DNA from: Bacillus sp. EB01
GTDB taxonomy: Bacteria; Bacillota; Bacilli; Bacillales; Cytobacillaceae
Direction: 5' to 3'
NCBI RefSeq assembly: GCF_000613125.1
Contig: NZ_HG964497.1
Location: 1,195,791-1,259,790, forward strand
Length of the DNA stretch: 64,000 nucleotides
Part shown: positions 15,305 through 22,883 of the stretch, piece by piece
Position numbering within the stretch: the first letter of the stretch is position 1
Layout of the letters: every line of letters begins with the position of its first letter
Notes under the pieces: generated by a model
The model's input: only the letters and a program-made list of their open reading frames with translations
Told to the model about the DNA's origin: nothing
Databases searched by the model: none
Program-made: the position numbers and the translations under genes

Positions 15305-17008
15305 ATGAGGATGGCCAATTTAGGTCTTCTTTTTGACCAGCAAGAAGCGGAAAAGCGATGGGCAGATGGGGAAAATGTATTTGAGGTTTATCTATTCGAG
15401 GTGTTTGACCATTTAAGAATTCCATATGAAAAAATCGATATTGAGGCCCCTTTTCATTCCTATGATGTGATAATTGAAGTTTTTTGCAGGGATCAAGGGG
15501 TGATAACTGAAAAACTATTATCTTATATACAATCAGGAGGGACACTTATTTCCTATGGAGGCTTGGATGGATTGAAAGAAAGTCTGGGCTTGGCGGCAGG
15601 TAGAAGAGTGGAAAAAGGATATGCACTTTTATCAGACCTGTTGTCAAAGGAAATGCCGCCGCTTCGTTTCCTCAATGCCCAAACCTGGGAAAATACTGCG
15701 GGCGTTTCGTCCATGTCGTCAAAAGGCATGTTAAGCACCACAAAAGACGCTCCGGGACAATTCGCTCAATCTGCATTCCAACGGATTGAATATGGTGATG
15801 GGAAAATCGAGCGCTGGTCCATTTCGGTTCCCAGGACTATCGTAGGATTTCAGCAAGGGACTGGCCCTGTTGAAAAAGATGGCATTCCTGCACCGGATGG
15901 AACGGCTAATTTGGATGAGGATTTATTAAAAGCGGATGATGGGTTCGAATTGGATTGGGTCATGGACCGGTCTATGACTGACACAGGAATGCCGTACTTT
16001 AACCTGCCGTATGCAGACCTCTGGAAGGAGGCAATCGTGGAGCATGTATTTGCATGTGCAGCAGAAAAAGGGATGACACTTCCATTTCTTGATTATTGGC
16101 CGGATGGTATCGAGCATATGGCGATGATTTCACATGATAGTGACCTCAACGTTGATGAATCTGCTTTGATTACGCTAGAGACATTGAAATCGGAAGGGGT
16201 CAATTCAACCTGGTGTATGATTGCTCCTGGATACAGCACGGCAATCTATGAAAAAATCAAAAATGAAGGCCATGAAATTGCCCTTCATTATAATGCGCTC
16301 GAGAAGGATGATGGAATCTGGTCGGAGGCTGAATTCATCTCACAATTGGACTGGGTCAAAAATTCGACGGAAACAAAGAAGATTGTATCCAATAAGAATC
16401 ACTATACACTTTTTAAAGGTTGGGGTGAACTGTTCTCATGGTGCGAAAAGCATGGGATTCAGGCCGACCAGACAAGAGGGCCAAGCAAAAAGGGGAATAT
16501 AGGCTTTCTGTTCGGCACAAGCCATCCTTATTTCCCGGTTGCCTGGGCGGATGAGAAAAACCGTTTTTATGATGTTGTGGAAATAGGGTTCCTGACACAG
16601 GATTTAAATCATAATACATTGGCTGATTCAAGTGTTATCCAACCATTCCTTGATGGTGTGAAACGTGTCAATGGCGTAGCCCATTTTCTATTCCATCAAT
16701 TCCATATTTACAATCAGCCGCCTGTCAGGGAGGCACTTATTAAGTTGATTAAAACGGCCAAAAGCCAGGGATTTACGTTTTGGACGAGTGCAGAAATCAA
16801 TAAATGGGAACGGGAAAGAAGAAAAGTATCCATAAAAGGAATTTCAGGCGAAATAGAGATTGACGGCCAAGTTGAACGGGACGGGCTTGTCTTGCTTATT
16901 CCTATTGAAGCCGACAAAGGCACCAAGCAATTACAGGGAGATACGGAATCTGTTACAAGATTTGGTTTCCAGTGCCGGAAAGTCAAGCCAGTATCATATG
17001 TCTTGTAA
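15305..17008 (+). CDS. Polysaccharide deacetylase-like (CE4/NodB fold) protein with N-terminal GATase-like domain
   Basis: 567 residues, no signal peptide, so cytoplasmic. Residues 1-130 (NLGLLFDQQEAEK ... SYIQSGGTLISYGGLDGL) resemble a class I glutamine amidotransferase-like Rossmann domain seen as an accessory domain in glycosidases. From about residue 270 there is a NodB-type barrel: MAMISHDSDLNVDE replaces the TFDDG motif and supplies Asp ligands, GVNSTWCMIAPG is the next strand, and GHEIALHYNALEKDDG contains the metal-binding H-x-x-x-H/N region. The family removes N- or O-acetyl groups from sugars, but several members have other roles. It leads a unit with the DegT gene (16-bp gap) and the cytoplasmic propeller. 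Confidence 0.65.
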   Translation: MRMANLGLLFDQQEAEKRWADGENVFEVYLFEVFDHLRIPYEKIDIEAPFHSYDVIIEVFCRDQGVITEKLLSYIQSGGTLISYGGLDGLKESLGLAAGRRVEKGYALLSDLLSKEMPPLRFLNAQTWENTAGVSSMSSKGMLSTTKDAPGQFAQSAFQRIEYGDGKIERWSISVPRTIVGFQQGTGPVEKDGIPAPDGTANLDEDLLKADDGFELDWVMDRSMTDTGMPYFNLPYADLWKEAIVEHVFACAAEKGMTLPFLDYWPDGIEHMAMISHDSDLNVDESALITLETLKSEGVNSTWCMIAPGYSTAIYEKIKNEGHEIALHYNALEKDDGIWSEAEFISQLDWVKNSTETKKIVSNKNHYTLFKGWGELFSWCEKHGIQADQTRGPSKKGNIGFLFGTSHPYFPVAWADEKNRFYDVVEIGFLTQDLNHNTLADSSVIQPFLDGVKRVNGVAHFLFHQFHIYNQPPVREALIKLIKTAKSQGFTFWTSAEINKWERERRKVSIKGISGEIEIDGQVERDGLVLLIPIEADKGTKQLQGDTESVTRFGFQCRKVKPVSYVL

Positions 17009-17023
17009 AAGGAGCGGAGCGAA

Positions 17024-18265
17024 ATGATTAATACGGACACCCACTTGGCAATTAACGGGGGGCCAAAGGTAAAAACAACTCCATTTGGTACGGGAAAACG
17101 ATTCGGGCTGGAGGAAGCCAGGGAATTACTGGAGGCACTGGAACAGAACACACTGTTTTATCACTTTGGAAACAAGGTTAAGCGCTTTCTCTCCGATTTT
17201 AATGATCTCTACAATGTTAAATACAGCGTCGCTGCCTCATCAGGGACAGCTGCCCTCCATATAGCACTTGGAGCTGCCGGAGTGACGGTGGGCGATGAGG
17301 TCATTACGAGCCCGATTACAGATCAAGGCACAATCATTGGGATACTCTATCAAAATGCTGTCCCGGTCTTTGCCGATTTGGATCCCCATAGCTACAATCT
17401 TACAGCTGAAAGCATTGAAAAACAGATTACGAAGAGAACCAAAGCAATCCTTGTAGTCCATCTGGCAGGGAACCCGTGCGAAATGGATTCAATAATGGAG
17501 GTTGCAAAAAAATATAATCTTAAGGTGATAGAAGATTGTGCCCAAAGCTATCTTACAACCTACAAAGGAAGACTCACTGGGACAATCGGCGATTATGGCT
17601 GTTTTAGCACAAACGATTTTAAGCATATCTCAACTGGGGATGGCGGCATTGTTACGGTAAACTCGGGAGACGAGAAAGATTATTACACCACACATGCTTT
17701 TGCGGATAAAAACTATCAACGGCATGGCAGTTCGGTTACAAAGGATTTGGAATACCTGGCACCGAATTACCGGATGACCGAGCTGCAGGGGGCTGTCGGC
17801 ATAGCGCAGCTAAAGAAGCTCGATTGGATTTGCACAAGGAGGAATCAGCTTGGAGAGAAGCTGAATCAAGGGTTGAACGGATTAAAGGGCATAAATCCTA
17901 TGAAAATAACCGAAGGCGGCTGGTGCAGCTATTGGTTTTATATGTTTACATTGAATTTGGATGAACTGACCTGCTCCAGAGAGGAGTTTTCCGAAGCCCT
18001 CGAAGCTGAAGGCATTCCAAATCAGGCCGGCTATATTCCAAAGGTTCTTTATGCTCAGGCTTTGTTTCAGAATCAACATGCCTATAAAAACAGCCATTTT
18101 CCTTTTGAGCAGGATTCTTATGATTATTCGCCAGGCAGCTGCCCTAACGCGGAACTTATCCTGGGGACTGCGATTCGCGTTAACCTTAATGAATTTTATA
18201 CTGATGGGGACGTTGAGGAAATGATCGGGGCTATTCAAAAAGTTGCCGCTTATTATACCCGTTAA
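17024..18265 (+). CDS. DegT/DnrJ/EryC1/StrS-family PLP aminotransferase
   Basis: 413 residues, full length. It has the family's N-terminal substrate loop (GTGKRFGLEEARELLEALEQ), the PLP-stacking region SVAASSGTAALHIALGAAGV, EDCAQSYLTTYKG, and the Schiff-base lysine in CFSTNDFKHISTGDGG near residue 203. Family members normally transfer an amino group to a keto sugar nucleotide in glycan or antibiotic biosynthesis. Here it sits in what appears to be a catabolic locus, with an AAAGGAGCGGAGCG ribosome site and a short gap to the deacetylase. It could run in reverse on an amino sugar released from the glycan, or serve another use of the product. The substrate is unknown. Confidence 0.8.
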   Translation: MINTDTHLAINGGPKVKTTPFGTGKRFGLEEARELLEALEQNTLFYHFGNKVKRFLSDFNDLYNVKYSVAASSGTAALHIALGAAGVTVGDEVITSPITDQGTIIGILYQNAVPVFADLDPHSYNLTAESIEKQITKRTKAILVVHLAGNPCEMDSIMEVAKKYNLKVIEDCAQSYLTTYKGRLTGTIGDYGCFSTNDFKHISTGDGGIVTVNSGDEKDYYTTHAFADKNYQRHGSSVTKDLEYLAPNYRMTELQGAVGIAQLKKLDWICTRRNQLGEKLNQGLNGLKGINPMKITEGGWCSYWFYMFTLNLDELTCSREEFSEALEAEGIPNQAGYIPKVLYAQALFQNQHAYKNSHFPFEQDSYDYSPGSCPNAELILGTAIRVNLNEFYTDGDVEEMIGAIQKVAAYYTR

Positions 18266-18318
18266 GAAGGGCAGGCCCCTTTTTCCGAGATTTATCACAG
18301 TTGAAAGGAGGAACGTCA

Positions 18319-20157
18319 TTGGGAAGAAGCTCGCTATTTATGGACCACGGAATTCCGGTTCAGGCTGAAGAGGAAAGGACTGCCGCTTTTTGCATCAAGG
18401 AGGGCCAGACGAGGTTTGTCATAGCTGCGAAAGGATTTGCATTAATTGTAGACCCTGAAACTGGAGCTTCGAGGCAGGTTTTATTCCCGGATGGCAATAA
18501 AGAGTACCCTTATTCCTCTTTTAGTAGCAAAGGGCTTTTTTATACTGGTGCCGGAAATATGCTTTTGGTTCTTGACCCCTTTTTGGAGGAAGGTTTTGTT
18601 TTCTCTAAGGCTATTGATAATGGGGAAGAAATTGTTGGCCTCAGCTTTGCGGAAGACCGCCAAGGGTTTATTTACTTTACTTCTTACCCCCATTGCCATT
18701 TGCTGCGGTACAGCCCTGAAAGCAAGGAAATCGTGGATTACGGTTCCATGGACCCGGTTGAAAAATACGCGGGAAGCCTTGCGGTGGATGGGGAGGGATG
18801 GGTTTATATCGGGATAGGTACCGAGCATAAAGACATTGTCGCTTTCCATTCTGTAAAAGGCATAAAAAAAAGCCTCGTCCCCAAGTCCGAACGGAATAAA
18901 GGAGCCGGGTATGTTTACCTGGGTACGGACAATGCGGTTTACGGGCATTGGCAAGCCAATGATATGAGGGAAGTGAACCATTCTTCCAGGTGGCTAACAT
19001 TCACGGAAGGTACTCACCAGGAAATAAGCGATACCGAGCTGCCTTCCTCCCATTTTTCCGGCAGTGGTTTCCAAAAAGTCCACAGGAATAATGAAGCGGA
19101 GCATAGGGTTCTCTCATATAGCCTTTCGGAGGGATATGCCGTTTTTCTGAATAAAGAAATTGGACTGTCAAAACGGAGAAAACTACTGTATCATTCGGAC
19201 GGGACAGCTTTATCAACCTTGTATAGCAGTCCGGATGGGTATCTATACGGAACATCGATGCATCCACTGCAGTTATTTCGCTATGAATTCATAACTGGGG
19301 AGATTACTAATTACGGTGGCGAGGTCATTGAAGAAGGTGGAGGCGGAAACATACCAGCCTATGCCTCCCAGGGCGATTACATGATCGGCGTTGCCTATGC
19401 AGGTGGCAAGCTGTATAGCTTTGATTTGAAGCAGCCTATTGTGCAGGGGAAAAACCCAAGGCTTCTCCTTCGGACCGAGGATATTCACCGGCCGCGCTGT
19501 GCAATTTCTTTAAGGGACAATCAGCATATCGCATGGGGAGGATTCCCTGGTTACGGCATGGTTGGCGGCGGCCTTGGTATATACAATGTGGAAACACAAA
19601 AGAATATTGTTGTTACCCATGACCGGCTGGTTCCTAATCAAAGCACAATCAGCCTTGGCGAAATGAAAACGGGAGAGATACTGGGGGGAACAAGCATTGA
19701 TACCCCTGGAGGAGCTAGAACATCTGAAAAAGAAGCCCGCTTGTATCTCTTTGATCGGAAGTTGCAAAAAGCGGCGGATAGTTTTGTCCCTATTGCAGGG
19801 GCACGTGAAATTGCCCAAATCTTTGTCGACCCGTTCGACAGAGCCCATTGCCTGACAGACAAAAGTCTTTACTTTGTCTGCAATCCATTTACCCAGGAAG
19901 TGCTATTTCAAAAGGATGTTTCCGATTGCGGTACTATAGTGCGGAATGGATTTGCGTTCGAGCGCTCCTCCAGCACTCTGTTTGTCCTGCTGAACAAGGC
20001 GGTTTTGTCTATCAGGATACAAGAAGGGGCTTTACTGGAACCGAATATTAACATGTCCTTACCCTTACATGCAACAAGTGGGATAGCCTTTTATGAAGGC
20101 AGGATTTTTTACGGAAGCGGCAGCCATCTCTGCAGCATATATGCCGAAATGGAGTAG
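18319..20157 (+). CDS. Cytoplasmic beta-propeller protein, paralogue of the secreted propeller
   Basis: 612 residues without signal peptide or membrane helix. Blades repeat D-x-x-G-x-(I/V)-Y-(F/I)-(T/G) followed by Y-x-x-E-(S/T)-x-E-I. The segment LVPNQSTISLGEMKTGEILG, then GGTSIDTPGG, EARLYLFDRKLQKAADSFVP and AGAREIAQIFVDP, aligns by eye with LIPDQSIVSLAYKNGLVYGG, EAKIFVWDVEKKEKIAEFVP and GKRALTALTVGPDG of the secreted protein at 12270. TTG 18319 is chosen because AAAGGAGG ends 7 bases upstream; TTG 18301 would place this site inside the gene. The fold resembles propeller polysaccharide lyases, but no catalytic residues can be assigned. Confidence 0.65.
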   Translation: MGRSSLFMDHGIPVQAEEERTAAFCIKEGQTRFVIAAKGFALIVDPETGASRQVLFPDGNKEYPYSSFSSKGLFYTGAGNMLLVLDPFLEEGFVFSKAIDNGEEIVGLSFAEDRQGFIYFTSYPHCHLLRYSPESKEIVDYGSMDPVEKYAGSLAVDGEGWVYIGIGTEHKDIVAFHSVKGIKKSLVPKSERNKGAGYVYLGTDNAVYGHWQANDMREVNHSSRWLTFTEGTHQEISDTELPSSHFSGSGFQKVHRNNEAEHRVLSYSLSEGYAVFLNKEIGLSKRRKLLYHSDGTALSTLYSSPDGYLYGTSMHPLQLFRYEFITGEITNYGGEVIEEGGGGNIPAYASQGDYMIGVAYAGGKLYSFDLKQPIVQGKNPRLLLRTEDIHRPRCAISLRDNQHIAWGGFPGYGMVGGGLGIYNVETQKNIVVTHDRLVPNQSTISLGEMKTGEILGGTSIDTPGGARTSEKEARLYLFDRKLQKAADSFVPIAGAREIAQIFVDPFDRAHCLTDKSLYFVCNPFTQEVLFQKDVSDCGTIVRNGFAFERSSSTLFVLLNKAVLSIRIQEGALLEPNINMSLPLHATSGIAFYEGRIFYGSGSHLCSIYAEME

Positions 20158-20176
20158 CGGTTAGCCTTGTCCTTGA

Positions 20177-21292
20177 ATGACTATAAAACCAATTGGAGAT
20201 GAGAGTTTGTACTCCTTAGCAGAAATGGCCTCGTCCGGAGTTCCTCCCTTGCTCAAAAATGTCAGCACACTTGATCAATGGAAGAGAAAAAGAGAATCGA
20301 TTTTAAACGTATGGCTGGAGTCCATCGGGGGAATCCCGCCACTTGTAGAAGTTGAAGTGGATATTGTTTCCTGGGTTATATTTGATGATCATTTGCTAAT
20401 CAAAGTCCGTTATTCTTCCGTTCATGCCGACAGGGTTCCAGCTAATATACTAGTCCCTGTGGAAGGAGAACCTAGTCGTAAGTTGTTGGCCGAAGAGGAT
20501 ATAAAGCACTTGTTGTTTCATGGTGGGAATACTGGTGGAAATGCTTATCCGGCTGTACTTGCCCTTCATCCGACCAGTGAGGTTGGGAAGGATGATATCT
20601 CCCTCGCGTCTGGAAGGGATAATCGCATCTACGCACTAGAGCTTGTGAGAAGGGGCTATATTGTGCTGGCCCCTGATACGATTGCAGCAGGCGAACGGAT
20701 TCTCCCGAATGAGAAACCGTTCCATACAGCGCCATTTTATAATCAGCACCCCGAATGGTCTGCTGTTGCAAAGATGATTTCCGATCATAGGCAAGGTATC
20801 TCTCTACTAGAAACTATAAATCTGGTAAATTCAGAGAAAATAGGCGCGATTGGGCATTCCTTGGGCGGTTATAACGCTTATTTTCTGGCCGGGATAGATT
20901 CAAGGATTAAGGCTGCTGTCTGCAGCTGCGGCTTCTCGACTTTTGCCGGTGATCCTGAAACCCATAGATGGGGAAAGCGGGATTGGTTTTCCCATATCCC
21001 AAGAATAAGCGAGTATATTAACAATGGAAAAGTCCCCTATGAATTTAATGAAATTGCTGCTCTGGCCGCACCAATTCCTCTATTTTTCTGGATGGGACAG
21101 AGCGACAAGATTTTCCCGCATTGGCAGCCGGCCGCCCAGGGGCTGGCTGATTTGGCTGCATTATACAGCTGGCTAGGCGAAGAGGGAAAATTTGTTTCAT
21201 TAATCGGTAATTCAGGCCATGATTTCCCTCCTGAAATTAGAGAGCTTGCTTATTCTTTCCTTGATCACTGGCTGTATGCGAATGAGGATTAA
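20177..21292 (+). CDS. Alpha/beta-hydrolase esterase (dienelactone hydrolase/CE-like)
   Basis: 371 residues, cytoplasmic. The nucleophile elbow is GAIGHSLGGYNAYFLAG (Ser near residue 227); the acid is probably Asp in FFWMGQSDKIFPHWQP and the base His in IGNSGHDFPPEIRELA near the C-terminus. The N-terminal 60 residues are helical, then ILVPVEGEP and HGGNTGGNAYPAVLALHP form the oxyanion region. Similar hydrolases in glycan loci remove acetyl or other acyl groups from sugars. It starts 20 bp after the propeller gene with a weak ribosome site, so it is likely co-transcribed. Confidence 0.75.
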   Translation: MTIKPIGDESLYSLAEMASSGVPPLLKNVSTLDQWKRKRESILNVWLESIGGIPPLVEVEVDIVSWVIFDDHLLIKVRYSSVHADRVPANILVPVEGEPSRKLLAEEDIKHLLFHGGNTGGNAYPAVLALHPTSEVGKDDISLASGRDNRIYALELVRRGYIVLAPDTIAAGERILPNEKPFHTAPFYNQHPEWSAVAKMISDHRQGISLLETINLVNSEKIGAIGHSLGGYNAYFLAGIDSRIKAAVCSCGFSTFAGDPETHRWGKRDWFSHIPRISEYINNGKVPYEFNEIAALAAPIPLFFWMGQSDKIFPHWQPAAQGLADLAALYSWLGEEGKFVSLIGNSGHDFPPEIRELAYSFLDHWLYANED

Positions 21293-21307
21293 GGCGGCAA
21301 GGAAAAG

Positions 21308-21321
21308 GGTTTTGCAAAACC
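21308..21321. promoter_or_regulatory. Perfect 14-bp palindrome GGTTTTGCAAAACC
   Basis: It lies between the esterase stop and the regulator start. It could be a short intercistronic hairpin or an operator. It does not resemble the 21-bp operators of the locus. Confidence 0.35.
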
Positions 21322-21372
21322 TATATAACTCAACTAAAATAAGGGTTATCATGCTGTATGGGAGCTGTATAT

Positions 21373-22797
21373 ATGCTTAAAAGAAAAAGTGATTTTGAAG
21401 ACCGATATAATAAATTTATCCACGAATTAAAGGAAGAAATTATTTCTGGTTTAATTAAACCAGGCGAGTTTATTCTTCCTGAAAATACATTAAGCAAAGA
21501 ATATGACTTAAGCAGGGTTTCAATCCGAAAAGCTCTGGCTCAGCTCGTTGAGGAGGGCTTGATTGAAAAAATCCCGGGAAAGGGAAATCGGGTAACAATT
21601 CCCCATGATACCCAAAAGCAAACCCTCACGCTCGGCTGGTTTTCAGATTCATATGAAATAGAGATTATCGAGCAGATTATTGAGAGGTTTGAACAGCTGA
21701 ATCCCTTTATAAAGGTTGATTTGCAGGTTATGCCAAATAGTCAATATATCTACAATTTAACCAAATCTATTGATATAGATAACGGCCCGGATGTTTTTAT
21801 TGTTTCTGATTACCACTTTCGCCAGCTTGTAGAAACAGATCGGCTTGATATTATAGAACCTTTTCTACCTGATCACTTTGATCCGGAAAAGGATAGCTAT
21901 AAAAAGGTCTTTGATATGTTCACCTATCAAAACAAAGTCCTCGTTACGCCTTTCGTATTTTCACCTGTCATGATCTGCTATAACAAAAAAATGTTTGACC
22001 AAGCAGGTGTTCCCGAAAACTTTACAATGGATACATGGAATCAACTGCTTGAAATTGCCCGCCAAAATACTAGGGACCTTGACGGGAACAATTTAATCGA
22101 TCAATATGGCTTTTGTTTTTCTGCATCATCGAATCGGTGGCCTGTCTTCCTTTTACAAAATGAAGGACGATTTATGACTGATGACCGTTCAAAGTCAGTT
22201 ATGAACAGCAAGGAAAATATTGAAGCACTCCAATATTGCGTTGATCTAATGTATAAGCATCAGGTATCCCCAATATTTTCACATGGCAGCAATGACCTTG
22301 CCGAAAATCTATTCATGCGGGAAAGGGCCGGGATGATCCTTACAACCTATTATTTTATGAACGAGTTCAGAGATCATAAAATTAAATGGGATATCCTGCC
22401 GCCGCCTAAAAACGCTAAACAAGGCACATTGCTCCTTGGCGGCGGGCTTGGAGTGAATGCCAATAGCACCATGAAGGAGGCTGCCCAGGCACTGATAAGC
22501 TATATGATCAGTACTGAAGCCCAAGCGATGCTTAAACAGAATGGCTGTACAATTCCTGTCCTCCGATTTGTAGCGGAAGATAATTATTTACTTCAGCCTG
22601 GAGTGCATCCCACTCACTACAATGCGTTTAAGGATATAATGCCCCATGCAGTGACAATGAGAGAATTAAATGTAACAATTAAGGAACTGGAACTTATTGA
22701 AAATGAACTTCACCTGCTTTGGGCCAATATGGAAACGCCCGAGGATTCATGCAAAAGAATTGATATGCTTCTGAATCAGGAAATGGCCATCTCTTAA
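21373..22797 (+). CDS. GntR-type regulator fused to a sugar-binding protein (family 1 SBP) domain
   Basis: 474 residues. Residues 1-75 form a GntR winged helix (LKEEIISGLIKPGEFILPEN, YDLSRVSIRKALAQLVEEGL, KIPGKGNRVTIP). Residues 80-470 are an extracellular-type family 1 solute-binding protein fold (TLTLGWFSDSYEIEIIEQII ... GPDVFIVSDYHFRQL ... LGVNANSTMKEAAQALISYM) but without a signal peptide, so it acts in the cytoplasm as a ligand sensor. This differs from usual GntR effector domains (FadR, HutC, MocR, LacI-like). ATG 21373 is preferred, 8 bases after GGGAG; ATG 21358 is also possible. It most likely controls the three 21-bp operators in this locus in response to an imported oligosaccharide. 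Confidence 0.85.
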   Translation: MLKRKSDFEDRYNKFIHELKEEIISGLIKPGEFILPENTLSKEYDLSRVSIRKALAQLVEEGLIEKIPGKGNRVTIPHDTQKQTLTLGWFSDSYEIEIIEQIIERFEQLNPFIKVDLQVMPNSQYIYNLTKSIDIDNGPDVFIVSDYHFRQLVETDRLDIIEPFLPDHFDPEKDSYKKVFDMFTYQNKVLVTPFVFSPVMICYNKKMFDQAGVPENFTMDTWNQLLEIARQNTRDLDGNNLIDQYGFCFSASSNRWPVFLLQNEGRFMTDDRSKSVMNSKENIEALQYCVDLMYKHQVSPIFSHGSNDLAENLFMRERAGMILTTYYFMNEFRDHKIKWDILPPPKNAKQGTLLLGGGLGVNANSTMKEAAQALISYMISTEAQAMLKQNGCTIPVLRFVAEDNYLLQPGVHPTHYNAFKDIMPHAVTMRELNVTIKELELIENELHLLWANMETPEDSCKRIDMLLNQEMAIS

Positions 22798-22803
22798 GGC
22801 GCC

Positions 22804-22852
22804 TAGGGTCGAATAGTAAAAGGTTTTTCTTGTTGCTGGAACCGACCCTCGA
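22804..22852 (+). other. Leader hairpin before the heparinase-like gene
   Basis: AGGGTCG at about 22806 can pair with CGACCCT about 37 bases later. There is no T tract, so it is more likely to affect mRNA stability or translation than to terminate. It supports a start for the next gene downstream of 22852. Confidence 0.35.
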
Positions 22853-22883
22853 CTCTTTGCTTCAGAAAGGATTTGTTGGATGT

